In this document: piece by piece, positions 9,801-17,364 of the stretch
Layout of the letters: each line of letters starts with the position of its first letter
How positions within the stretch are numbered: the stretch's first letter is position 1
Program-made: the position numbers and the translations under genes
Assembly (NCBI GenBank): GCA_019192545.1
Contig: JAHCMI010000037.1
Coordinates: 20,471-84,470, forward strand
Source of the DNA: Rivularia sp. MS3
GTDB taxonomy: Bacteria; Cyanobacteriota; Cyanobacteriia; Cyanobacteriales; Nostocaceae
Length of the DNA stretch: 64,000 nucleotides
Direction of reading: 5' to 3'
The notes under the pieces: generated by a model
Database searches by the model: none
Told to the model about the DNA's origin: nothing
What the model saw: the letters and a program-made list of their open reading frames with translations, nothing else

Positions 9801-10421
9801 TTTACCAATATTAAAAGGTGTTTGAGTTTTATCAGCAATTAAATCGCTTGGTGTCGCAACTCCCAGAAGTGCAAAAGTCAAACGTTTATATTCTGGATTA
9901 TCAACACGTTTATTGTAAAAAAATCTAATTAAACCGAAAAAATCATCTAAAGAAAAACTTTGACTTAAAACTCTGTCAATTTCATCTACGAAAATAACAA
10001 TTCTTTGCTGAATTTCTACTAATAATATTTCATCAATAAATAAATTTAATCTTTGAACTGGTGACAGTAAATCTCTTCTTTCCTTCCACCATTTACGCCA
10101 GTTTATTTTTTTACTAAGTTGAGTGCTACTAATTAAAGATTGAACGATTCCAGCGTACCACTTTTCCGCTGTCACATCTTCCTTACCAATTCCGGTTAAA
10201 TCAATAAAAGCACATACTATACCTGACGCTTGTAATTTTTGCATTGTTTGAACTCGCAAACTGGATTTACCCATCTGACGCGAATTAAGTACATAACAAA
10301 ATTCACCAGCTTTCAAAGCTTGATAAAATTCTAAATCTGCTTTACGGGTAACATAACTTGAAGCTTGAGCAGAGAGACTTCCACCAATTTGATATTCATA
10401 GTTTGAAGGTAATTTGCTCAT
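6894..10421 (-). CDS. AAA-like ATPase / transmembrane / 14x WD40 repeat protein
   Basis: Order: AAA-like (AAA_35 type) ATPase with Walker A NSRQMGKSS near residue 46-54 and Walker B RIVIFVDEID; a helical linker; one transmembrane helix (IIFGSIFFAISLISALF); then 14 WD40 repeats, each with FSPDG and a closing (K/R)(L/I)W, and a Cys-containing tail (CAWLQDYL) typical of the family. Fourteen repeats suit two seven-bladed propellers. I chose ATG 10421 (MSKLPSNYEYQIGG), the usual family start; the frame extends 50 residues further up to 10571 without family-like sequence. Such proteins are abundant in filamentous cyanobacteria and are thought to be membrane-tethered sensors or scaffolds. Partner and ligand are unknown. 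Confidence 0.9.
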   Translation of the reverse strand: MSKLPSNYEYQIGGSLSAQASSYVTRKADLEFYQALKAGEFCYVLNSRQMGKSSLRVQTMQKLQASGIVCAFIDLTGIGKEDVTAEKWYAGIVQSLISSTQLSKKINWRKWWKERRDLLSPVQRLNLFIDEILLVEIQQRIVIFVDEIDRVLSQSFSLDDFFGLIRFFYNKRVDNPEYKRLTFALLGVATPSDLIADKTQTPFNIGKAIELQGFKVDEVEPLAKGLTGVDNPQAVIEEILNWTGGQPFLTQKLCQIVSNYARRYNLVNSKLIPEIVENNIIYNWESKDEPEHLKTIRDRILRNENKAGILLGIYQEILDKNVLADGSLEQTDLRLSGLVIQNQGKLKVYNSIYKSIFNQNWVEKQLESLRPYYQSFNTWVASNYQDESRLLQGQALKDALSWANNQQLSPLDYRFLSASQELEQRQIKLHLTVKEEESQILAQANDTLTYAQKKAKKIIIFGSIFFAISLISALFTGLELIRARRERVEANLSFQSAAIENTLYEQPFDGLIEALKVAKQIQVLATPISVDKKTRKQIKKTLNQAISLVREQNRVEVNNSQLTDVSVSPDGQFIATGASDSKVKVWDIKGNFIKTFMGHSGEIWNVRFSPDGNTLASSSRDGTIRLWNVKTGKLKKTILAHNNTWVRSISFSPDGKLLVSSGSKGWVKLWNVADGKLIQEIPAHRNPVRWVTYVKFSPDGKTIASTSTDRTIKLWQLEDGKLLTIPKIFRGHKTSVRTVDFSPDGKTIASTGADSTVRLWNIDNGKQIQNFLGHRGEVWGVNFSSDGRQLVSSGTDGTLKLWNLNTPDTQPQTLKGHLGVIRGVTFSPDGKKLFSVANSTLRIWSLKDIEPQTLLANDGGVLAVSFSPVDNIIASAGIDKNIKLWNVKDRKLQATFKGHTKDILDISFSPDGKLLASASSDKTIKLWNLENGTEIYSRKGHTGKVYSVSFSPDGTKFASASNDRMVKIWSVADGDLLQTLKGHVHTVKAVSFSPDGTKFASASSDGRVIFWNVNNGRMSQVFDTGMGYLHALAFSPDNKLIATGGNQGIIKTWDIENEKELQPFKAHREWIRSIRFSPDGKILASGSFDDTIKLWNVKDAQLLKTMSGHLNKVDQISFSPDGKTIASASRDGTVKLWKLDLDLDDLTKLGCAWLQDYLAIHPKEKELKEICNQQS

Positions 10422-10695
10422 GATGAGAGAAAAATGATGATTATTTTTGAGTATAGTCAATTTATTGCTAGATTCTTTCAGTTGAAATTCAACACCTGAT
10501 TTTTCCCTATTTTTTAGATTTAATAGTTCCTGACTTATTCCTATAGAACTTCCTTGGAATGCAATACACAATAAGCAATATCATCTGAATCAATTTAACA
10601 AACCAGGTGGTTTTTTTGAAAGATTATTTACTGGATGCATAAATCTCTATACACAAACGTATTCAAGAAAGAAGACTAAATTATAAAGAATAACA

Positions 10696-11514
10696 ATGAA
10701 ATTAAAAAAAATAATTGCAGCACCAGTTTCTCTCGGATTAACCATCGCTAGCTTTCCTTTACTAAGTTCACCTGCTTATGCGAAAACTGTGAAAGTTTCT
10801 GTTCCTAAAGCTGTTGTTAGTACAGCATTTAATGCAGCTTTAAGTTCAACTAAAATTCATCTGGATAATTATGGAAAAAAACAAGGAAGAACTAGTTGGC
10901 ATCAAGACAGTAGCTATATTTTATTTCCTAATGGAGCTAAACAATCATTCCCGATTCCTGAATACCCGTTCAAGGTAACAAGATATCGGCAGTTAAAGTA
11001 CTACATAGATGATATGAATACCTCATCTATTAAAAGCACTATTAATGGTAGCCGAATTAAAACTACTCTCTATTTTGAAAGTCAAGGTGAGGAAGTAAAA
11101 GCTAAATGTATTCGTAGAAGATTCAAAAAGTGGAATGAATGTTCTCTCAAAATGGAACGAGATATTCATTTGAATAATTCAGTTATTTCTATGTCTTTGA
11201 CACCTATTGCTTATAAAGGTTCTATTTCCTATGCGAATTCAGCAGTAGACTTTAAAACTGATTTAAGAATTGCTAGTAAGCTATGTCAGAGTTTCAAAGG
11301 TATTTGCAAAAATATTGAAGGTAGAATTAAAAACGAATTAACCAACAATATTGAAACTCGTCTTGCTAAAGGTCTGAATAATTCAAATGTAAGAGCTAAA
11401 GTAGCAAGCTCTGTGAAAAAATCACTTAAAAGTAATTTAGGAAAATACAATAATTGGAAAATAGTTTCAATTAAGAGTAAGGGTAACAAATACATATTGA
11501 AGCTGAGTAAATAA
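10696..11514 (+). CDS. Secreted basic protein, unknown family
   Basis: 272 residues with a Sec signal peptide (MKLKKIIAAPVSLGL, cleavage likely after AYA). The mature chain is basic, Lys/Asn/Ser-rich, with a Cys pair near KCIRRR/NECSLK and another LCQSFKGIC. The last 80 residues look like an amphipathic helical stretch. I do not recognise a domain. The leader closely resembles that of the next gene (11698), which suggests a shared origin of the 5' end. The upstream AAA/WD40 gene is divergent, with about 275 bases between start codons. Confidence 0.75.
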   Translation: MKLKKIIAAPVSLGLTIASFPLLSSPAYAKTVKVSVPKAVVSTAFNAALSSTKIHLDNYGKKQGRTSWHQDSSYILFPNGAKQSFPIPEYPFKVTRYRQLKYYIDDMNTSSIKSTINGSRIKTTLYFESQGEEVKAKCIRRRFKKWNECSLKMERDIHLNNSVISMSLTPIAYKGSISYANSAVDFKTDLRIASKLCQSFKGICKNIEGRIKNELTNNIETRLAKGLNNSNVRAKVASSVKKSLKSNLGKYNNWKIVSIKSKGNKYILKLSK

Positions 11515-11697
11515 AGTTTGATTAAATAGGTACGCAGAATTAAAACCGAAATTAAAATCAAAATTAAATATATAAATGGTGCATTTACTTAATTCTAATT
11601 AATCTATCCGTAAAATATTTTAGAGATGCTCATCATTTACGTCTCTATAAACTTTATAAATCATCTGAGTAAACGCTACCCCAATTACAAATAAAAA

Positions 11698-12528
11698 ATG
11701 AAGCTACAAAGTCTAATTTCAGCACCAATTACTTTCGGATTAATAATAGGTAGTTTTCCTCTAATCAATTCACATGCTAATGCTAAAAACGTTAATGCTC
11801 CCGTTGCCAAGTCAGCTTTCTATCTAGCAATGGATGCAAATGAAGACTCTCAAAACGAAGAAACTCCCAATGATACTGAAGTTTCCGAAGAACCTAATAC
11901 CGAAGAAGTTTCTAACGAGACTGAGGTTCTTGAAGAAAGCCCTGATACAGATGAATCACAAAATCAAAATCCCGATTCTGAGGACAATCTAGAGGAAACA
12001 GAAGTAGTTGAAGAGTCTTCTAATAGTTGTCCCGAAGGAAAATCTCCTCATCCCAGATTTGGAACATGCATTTCTGATTGGATGAATCGCTCGGGAGAAC
12101 AAGATTGTATAGATGCAAAATTTGGGGATTTATTTTCGATTTCTCAATGTCGTAACAATAATTCTTCCAATCGAGATGATAGCAAATCAAGAAGAAAACC
12201 AGATTTATTAATCAGAAAAATTACTTTTCCCAAAGCAAGACCGAGAAATATACGGGTTTTAGTTTCTAATGTTGGTAATGCTCGTGCGAAAGCAAATATT
12301 TTAAGGCTTACTATTCGAAGAATTAAAGGTAAAAATGTCAGACGAAAAATAGAAGTAGTTATTCCTAGTTTGCGAAAAAATCAGTCGAAGTGGATTACAG
12401 TAAAAGCTCGAAATATTCTACCTAATAAAGTTAGAATTATAAATACAAAATTCAGCGTAAATGTTGATGCTAGTAAAGTTATTAAAGAGAAAAATGAAAA
12501 TAATAATGTTTATTGGCATAATCGTTAA
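11698..12528 (+). CDS. Secreted protein with acidic linker and CARDB-like C-terminal domain
   Basis: 276 residues. A signal peptide much like the previous gene's (MKLQSLISAPITFGL, cleavage after ANA) is followed by a very acidic low-complexity region (about 50-115, Glu/Asp/Asn/Ser-rich), a Cys-containing middle (CPEGKSPHP, GTCIS, DCIDAKF, SQCRN), then a domain from about 165 (PDLLIRKITF, VLVSNVGNARA, NNNVYWHN) with the pattern of CARDB, a beta-sandwich adhesion module of bacterial surface proteins. The next gene begins 21 bases after its stop, so the two are probably co-transcribed. The CARDB call is from pattern only. Confidence 0.75.
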   Translation: MKLQSLISAPITFGLIIGSFPLINSHANAKNVNAPVAKSAFYLAMDANEDSQNEETPNDTEVSEEPNTEEVSNETEVLEESPDTDESQNQNPDSEDNLEETEVVEESSNSCPEGKSPHPRFGTCISDWMNRSGEQDCIDAKFGDLFSISQCRNNNSSNRDDSKSRRKPDLLIRKITFPKARPRNIRVLVSNVGNARAKANILRLTIRRIKGKNVRRKIEVVIPSLRKNQSKWITVKARNILPNKVRIINTKFSVNVDASKVIKEKNENNNVYWHNR

Positions 12529-12549
12529 TTATAAAAATAACTAAAACAC

Positions 12550-14463
12550 ATGAAACTTGTTACTAAATTAATATTTTTTATTTCTTTTACTAGCCTTTCT
12601 CTATCTACTACTGTTTCCGCTCGTCCGGTTTTACAGTCCAATTCAATCAGAACTAATCCAGTTCCCAAACACGAAGGTCTTTGTCATACTTCTATTGATG
12701 CTGCTATAGATAAATTAGTAGAAGATGCAATAGCTAAACATAAAATTCCAGGACTAACAGTATCGGTTTCAAAAGATGGTCGGATGGTTTGTGATAAGGG
12801 TTACGGTTATGCTAATTGGAAGAAGAAAACTCCTATGACACCTCGTTCTCGTTCCCAAATTGGTAGCGTTTCCAAAGTTATTGTTGCCGCAGGGATGATG
12901 AAACTTGTCGAACAAGGTGCGGTTTCTTTACAGACACCTATTTACGGTGAAAATGGTATCTTAAAAGGTGCAGCTTATCAAAAAGCAATGCGTCAGGGTA
13001 CCCGTCGTCATCGTCCAATTATCGATATGGCTGTTGGTAAAAATAACCGGGTTTTTACTTGGTATGTTGATGGCAAGGTGACTGAAGGTAGTTCTGAAGA
13101 TTTAGATAAGCATTCTCAGCCAAAAACATTTACAGTACCACCGGGACAAAGTTTTAATAGTATTGTTGCAATAGCCAGAGGAGGAAAGCAAAATCGCGTT
13201 TATACTTGGTACGATAATGGCAGTTACAGTGTGGGTACTCCAACTGATTTAGCTGCTTTTAAATATAGAAAACAGAAAAAAGGTCAATTCAAGGGATACA
13301 AAATACCTAACAATAATCAAAGAGATAATATTGTCGGAATTGGCATGGATACTAATAAAGAAATTACCTACACTTGGTACCATGATGGTACGGTAAGTTC
13401 TGGTTCTATCACCAATCTTAAGAGCCGATGGATAAAAAAATATACCGTTCCTGGTAATACTTCAAGACGTTACAATATTGTCGGTACTGCTGTTTCTGGC
13501 AATAATGTCAAACTTGCTTGGTATAGTGACAAAAAAGCCAGTAAAGGTAGCGCGACGAATTTGAGTTCAATAAAAGGTTTGTACGACTACCAACGTCGCA
13601 ATATTCAAGGTTCAATTAGTAGCTGGCTGAATGAATATAACAATGTCCAAGTTCGACATTTACTTAGCCATACCTCTGGTTTTACTAGAAGCGGAAAAAT
13701 AGAACAAGCTGCAATTAAATACAATAAATCTTTTGATAAATACACGAATCCTCTTCCCTACAGATTGTCGCATCTCTACGTCTTAAGTACTCGCAAACGT
13801 TTATTTACTCCCGGAAGTCGTTATAAATACTCCAATCATGGTTTGGGACTCGTAGGATTTTTAATTCAACAAATAAGTGGAGATTCCTACGATGTTTTCC
13901 TAAAAAATAATATTTTAAACCCCATTGGTCTTGGTAAAGTAATTCCTAAAGGAACTGTCATCGATGAGAATCTTGATGCAAATCCTCATGGTTGGAGCAA
14001 GGGAAAAATCGTTACTAAAAAAATTCATCCTACAAACCACCCCGGTAGTGCAGCGGGTTCCCTTAAAGCAACCGCAGGGGATTTAGTTCGATTCATGCTA
14101 GCAACCGATAAATTACCAAACCATAGCGATATTCTTAAACCAGAAACTATTGACTTAATGGAATCGCGGCTATTTCCTAATACCGCTCCCAGAGTAGCTC
14201 ATGGATGGCACATAAACTGTCAAGATAGCGCTTGTAACCAAAGCAAACTTGCTCATAATGGAAAAACTGGGGGGGGAACTGCTTATATGACCAAATTCAA
14301 GAATTATGAACTTGATAATATTGATGTCAGCGGAATCAATATCGCGATTGCTACTAACTTCGGTAAAAGTAGTAATCTTAGAAAGCTAGCAGATGATATT
14401 GCTCGTAAATTAGGAGCGGTAAATATTCCTCAAAATTACGATTTATTGAATTCAGAAACCTGA
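12550..14463 (+). CDS. Secreted serine hydrolase (beta-lactamase/DD-peptidase fold) with an inserted four-repeat domain
   Basis: 637 residues with a signal peptide (to about residue 24, VSARP). The penicillin-binding/class C beta-lactamase fold is shown by SVSK (nucleophile Ser106, Lys109), YSN (427-429) and HNGKTGG (569-575). Between the SxxK helix and the LLSHTSGF segment (371-378), residues about 157-338 hold four copies of a unit of about 30 residues (aromatic TWY-DG pattern: FTWYVDG, YTWYDNG, YTWYHDG, LAWYSDK), spaced about 50 apart. Such serine hydrolases act on peptidoglycan peptides, D-amino acid peptides or esters; the substrate cannot be told. Probably co-transcribed with 11698-12528. 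Confidence 0.88.
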   Translation: MKLVTKLIFFISFTSLSLSTTVSARPVLQSNSIRTNPVPKHEGLCHTSIDAAIDKLVEDAIAKHKIPGLTVSVSKDGRMVCDKGYGYANWKKKTPMTPRSRSQIGSVSKVIVAAGMMKLVEQGAVSLQTPIYGENGILKGAAYQKAMRQGTRRHRPIIDMAVGKNNRVFTWYVDGKVTEGSSEDLDKHSQPKTFTVPPGQSFNSIVAIARGGKQNRVYTWYDNGSYSVGTPTDLAAFKYRKQKKGQFKGYKIPNNNQRDNIVGIGMDTNKEITYTWYHDGTVSSGSITNLKSRWIKKYTVPGNTSRRYNIVGTAVSGNNVKLAWYSDKKASKGSATNLSSIKGLYDYQRRNIQGSISSWLNEYNNVQVRHLLSHTSGFTRSGKIEQAAIKYNKSFDKYTNPLPYRLSHLYVLSTRKRLFTPGSRYKYSNHGLGLVGFLIQQISGDSYDVFLKNNILNPIGLGKVIPKGTVIDENLDANPHGWSKGKIVTKKIHPTNHPGSAAGSLKATAGDLVRFMLATDKLPNHSDILKPETIDLMESRLFPNTAPRVAHGWHINCQDSACNQSKLAHNGKTGGGTAYMTKFKNYELDNIDVSGINIAIATNFGKSSNLRKLADDIARKLGAVNIPQNYDLLNSET

Positions 14464-14467
14464 TATA

Positions 14468-14574
14468 GCGTTTTCGTAAGCAACTGAGATACAGCTTTAT
14501 ATCCCCCTCTCCTTAATAAGGGGAGAGCTTAGGGGTGAGGTTTTTAGATGTATCTTGCGGAGACTGAGAAACGC
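14468..14574. mobile_element. MITE-like element with imperfect terminal inverted repeats
   Basis: About 107 bases. The left end GCGTTTTC...GAGATACA is mirrored by TGTATCTTG...GAAACGC at the right end, and the centre holds an inverted CCCCTCTCC / GGGGAGAG pair with GGGGTGAGG. No coding capacity. It resembles in style the element at 19352-19483. Confidence 0.55.
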
Positions 14575-14636
14575 CATAATATTTTGTTGTTACTGAATAA
14601 TAAATAATAATGCGAAATTATAGTTTCATATTGCTG

Positions 14637-14659
14637 GAGACGTAACATTGTTACGTCTC
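14637..14659. repeat. GACGT palindrome, copy 2 (compensated stem)
   Basis: Perfect 10-bp stem GAGACGTAAC / GTTACGTCTC with ATT loop, between two convergent genes. Compared with copy 1, a G-C pair is replaced by A-T on both arms, so pairing is kept. Confidence 0.8.
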
Positions 14660-14683
14660 TACATTAGTTTTAGATATAAACTA

Positions 14684-14710
14684 ACCAATTACCAATTACC
14701 AATTACCAAT
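14684..14710. repeat. Heptamer repeat (ACCAATT x4)
   Basis: Four tandem ACCAATT units, the last one short by a base, ending right at the stop of the minus-strand AAA gene. Confidence 0.8.
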
Positions 14711-14711
14711 A

Positions 14712-16112
14712 TTAAACCAGAACCCTTTGAAAATAATCTCGATATAAATTACAGCTAGGTTTAACACAATTATCCAACTTTTCAACTAAACCCATGCTGT
14801 GTAATTTATAAATCAAAATTGAATTTAATTCAACTGGTGATGATGAATTTACAACTAATCTAAAAGCATCAGCTAGTTCGGAAGAATCTTGTAAAACTTC
14901 TAAATATCCTCGTAAATGATTGCTATAAATTCCTGCTTCTGTAGATGCTTCTTGCAATAATTTCTCTAGATTTGTTTTTTTTGTAGCTACCTGATACATT
15001 GCTAACCTTAGTAAAAAGGGATGACCTCCTACTAATTTCATTAACTGTTGTATCTGGACTTCATTCCAATTTAAACCGTGTATTGCAGCTAGTTTTTCTA
15101 CTTGCTGTTGATTAAATTCTATTAATTCTATAGGAACTCCAGCATTAAACGGAGATTGATTGATATCTAAGGGAACATAAACTTCTGTTGAATGAGCTAA
15201 TACTAAACGCAATTGCTGCCAAATCTCTGAAATCTTCGCTTTTTCATGCCAACTCCGCAGCATTCCAAAAAAGTCTTCAATAACTTCTGTATAAGCAAAT
15301 ATTTTATCTACATTATCCAAAGCTAATACTATAGGAAAATCTATTTCTGTCAGTAAATATTCTTCAAAATAAACAGTACAGTTATCATTACTACCTAAAA
15401 TTTCAGAATCCCAATAATCATTTAATTGATTTTCTAATTTTAATTGTCTGCCAATCATACAGCAAAGCCAGCGCAGAAATTTATCTAAATCTGTTAAAAT
15501 TTTCCGCTCGACGCTACTTAAATCTAAATAAACAGTTTGATAACTTCTATTCTTAGCATTAGCGATAATTCTATTTGTTAAAGAAGTCTTACCCATTAAC
15601 TTCGGTGCTTTAATTCTAATCAAAGAACCAGGTTTAATAATTGTCTCAAAACAAATATTTTCGAGATTATTTCTTTCAATGTAAAAGTCAGAATCCGGTG
15701 GCACAAAACTTTCTGGAAAAGGTATTTGTTTAATTTGTTTCGTGATTTGTAGTTCTTGATTAACTTCGCTTACAACAGAATTATATTGTTTCTCCCAAAC
15801 TCTCCTCAATGCGGCTTTGAAATTTTTCTTAGTAACTTTTTCTCCTAAAGCTGTAGTAAGTTTGTGCCATAATTTATTACCTACATCTTTATTTAAATAT
15901 TCAGCGCTATAACCATAACTAATTGCCATTTCATCATAAGTTTGTTGCATCCACGAAGCTTGAAGCACCTTAACTTCAATATCGCTGAGATATTTACCCG
16001 TAGTCTTAAATAAAGCACTATCTGCAACTTTTTTTACATCGCTCCAATCAAAATCAGAAATAGAATTAATATTCACTTTTATATTAGATAAACTATCAGT
16101 CATTTGAAGCAT
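14712..16112 (-). CDS. AAA-like ATPase with N-terminal vMAP-type HTH
   Basis: 466 residues. Residues about 20-110 match the helix-turn-helix module found at the N-terminus of 'vWA-MoxR associated' proteins (LSDIEVKVLQASWMQQTYDEMA, GYSAEYL, GNKLWHKLTTALGEKVTKKNF). From 138 an AAA-like (AAA_35) ATPase follows: PPDSDFYIER, Walker A APKLMGKTS (169-177), Walker B PIVLALDNVDKIF, and GGHPFLLRLA near 355. The C-terminal 80 residues look like a winged-helix. It belongs to the same ATPase class as the 6894-10421 gene but has no WD40 or membrane segment. Two starts lie close together (16112 and 16103). Such proteins often form part of STAND-like ternary signalling systems; no partner is adjacent. Confidence 0.85.
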   Translation of the reverse strand: MLQMTDSLSNIKVNINSISDFDWSDVKKVADSALFKTTGKYLSDIEVKVLQASWMQQTYDEMAISYGYSAEYLNKDVGNKLWHKLTTALGEKVTKKNFKAALRRVWEKQYNSVVSEVNQELQITKQIKQIPFPESFVPPDSDFYIERNNLENICFETIIKPGSLIRIKAPKLMGKTSLTNRIIANAKNRSYQTVYLDLSSVERKILTDLDKFLRWLCCMIGRQLKLENQLNDYWDSEILGSNDNCTVYFEEYLLTEIDFPIVLALDNVDKIFAYTEVIEDFFGMLRSWHEKAKISEIWQQLRLVLAHSTEVYVPLDINQSPFNAGVPIELIEFNQQQVEKLAAIHGLNWNEVQIQQLMKLVGGHPFLLRLAMYQVATKKTNLEKLLQEASTEAGIYSNHLRGYLEVLQDSSELADAFRLVVNSSSPVELNSILIYKLHSMGLVEKLDNCVKPSCNLYRDYFQRVLV

Positions 16113-16395
16113 AAATTCATCCCTGGTTCATAGCAATGTTAAGATACAGCACGAGAATTAAGCATTTCCAATTTTAGCAATGCCTTCGTACATTACCGAC
16201 CTACATTCTCTATACGTTTACGGATTGTTATTTATGCCGAGCTTTGTAAAAGTTAAAGGTTAAAGCTCAAAGCTCAAAAATTTGAACTCCTGACTCCTAA
16301 CTTCTAACTCTCATTTAAACTTTTCTTAAATTAAATTGTTATTCTTGGCACACTACTGGGTATCTTGTAATTAGTTTACCGTTCTGTGTGTTCAG
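16113..16395. other. Divergent promoter region with degenerate heptamers
   Basis: 283 bases between divergent start codons. From 16249 to 16315 there are degenerate GGTTAAA, AGCTCAA and CTCCTAA-like heptamers. No hairpin with a T-run and no open frame. Confidence 0.45.
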
Positions 16396-17364
16396 ATGAA
16401 GTCTATTGAAGAAGCCGCGTTTTCTACTGATACAACTCAAGATTCTCCAGTAGTTCTCACTTCGGAACTGCGAAAAGTTTACCGCACTGGTTTTTGGATG
16501 AACCAAAAAGTTGTATCTCTGAAGAAATGTTCTTTGAAAGTCTACCGGGGAGAGACTTTTGGCTTGCTCGGACAAAATGGTGCTGGTAAAACTACTTTAC
16601 TCAAACTACTGTTGGGGATTATCCGTGCAACTTCCGGACGAGGTTTATTATTAGGTAAACCACTAGGCGATCGCACTGCCAAAGAAAACATCGGCTATTT
16701 ACCGGAAAATACCTATCTTTACGATTTCCTGACTGGCTGGGAATTTTTAACTTGGAGCGCCCAATTATTCCAAATTCCTAAAAAGGTACAAAAACAACGC
16801 ATTCCTCAATTATTGGAATTAGTTGGGTTGTCTAAATTTGATGCTCGTAAAAAATTGATGCGTCGCTACAGTAAAGGAATGCAACAGCGGGTTGCAATGG
16901 CGCAAACTTTAATCAACGATCCAGATTTGATATTTCTCGATGAACCAATGTCTGGTTTAGATCCAGTAGGGCGCTACCAGATGCGTGAAATTATTTTAAA
17001 CCTGAAGCAGCAAGGTAAAACAATTTTTTTCAACAGCCACATTCTCAACGAAGTCGAATTGATTTGCGATCGGATTGCAATTCTTCATAAAGGTGAGTTA
17101 ATTTGTTCTGGAAATGTTTCCCAATTATTAGGAAATCCCAACACATATCGAGTTAAAGGTAAAGGCGGCGATTGGGAAAGTTTGCAAAAATGGATGCCGT
17201 CGCTGGAATCTTTGTCCGATGGCTGCTGGCAAGGTGAGTTGGAAGGTGAAATGTACGATTTTCTAGCAAGCCTTCGTTTAATGGGAGGATATTTACTAAG
17301 TTTAAATGCCTATCGACCTTCATTAGAAGAGTTTTTTATGCAAAAAATCAAGTCAGAAATTTGA
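16396..17364 (+). CDS. ABC transporter ATP-binding protein (ABC-2 / CcmA type)
   Basis: 322 residues, one nucleotide-binding domain: Walker A GQNGAGKTT, Q-loop region GYLPENTYLYDFLTG, signature YSKGMQQR, Walker B LIFLDEPMSGLD, H-loop NSH. The remaining 90 residues are the C-terminal regulatory extension typical of drug, lipid or polysaccharide ABC-2 exporters. The ATPase needs a membrane permease partner, and none is adjacent: the next gene starts 488 bases on and is a polysaccharide export protein on the same strand. Transport of polysaccharide or lipid is a guess from context only. ATG 16396 is the first start in frame. Confidence 0.92.
   Translation: MKSIEEAAFSTDTTQDSPVVLTSELRKVYRTGFWMNQKVVSLKKCSLKVYRGETFGLLGQNGAGKTTLLKLLLGIIRATSGRGLLLGKPLGDRTAKENIGYLPENTYLYDFLTGWEFLTWSAQLFQIPKKVQKQRIPQLLELVGLSKFDARKKLMRRYSKGMQQRVAMAQTLINDPDLIFLDEPMSGLDPVGRYQMREIILNLKQQGKTIFFNSHILNEVELICDRIAILHKGELICSGNVSQLLGNPNTYRVKGKGGDWESLQKWMPSLESLSDGCWQGELEGEMYDFLASLRLMGGYLLSLNAYRPSLEEFFMQKIKSEI

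Noticed and set aside
10422..10571. 50-residue N-terminal extension of the AAA/WD40 protein
   Set aside because: Family-like sequence starts at MSKLPSNYEYQIGG; the extension looks like translated spacer.
14712..16112. Transposase-like reading of the protein with an N-terminal HTH
   Set aside because: There is no DDE or HUH motif; Walker A/B and AAA-like features explain the protein.
16339..16575. 78-codon minus-strand frame over the start of the ABC gene
   Set aside because: Antisense shadow of a certain gene.
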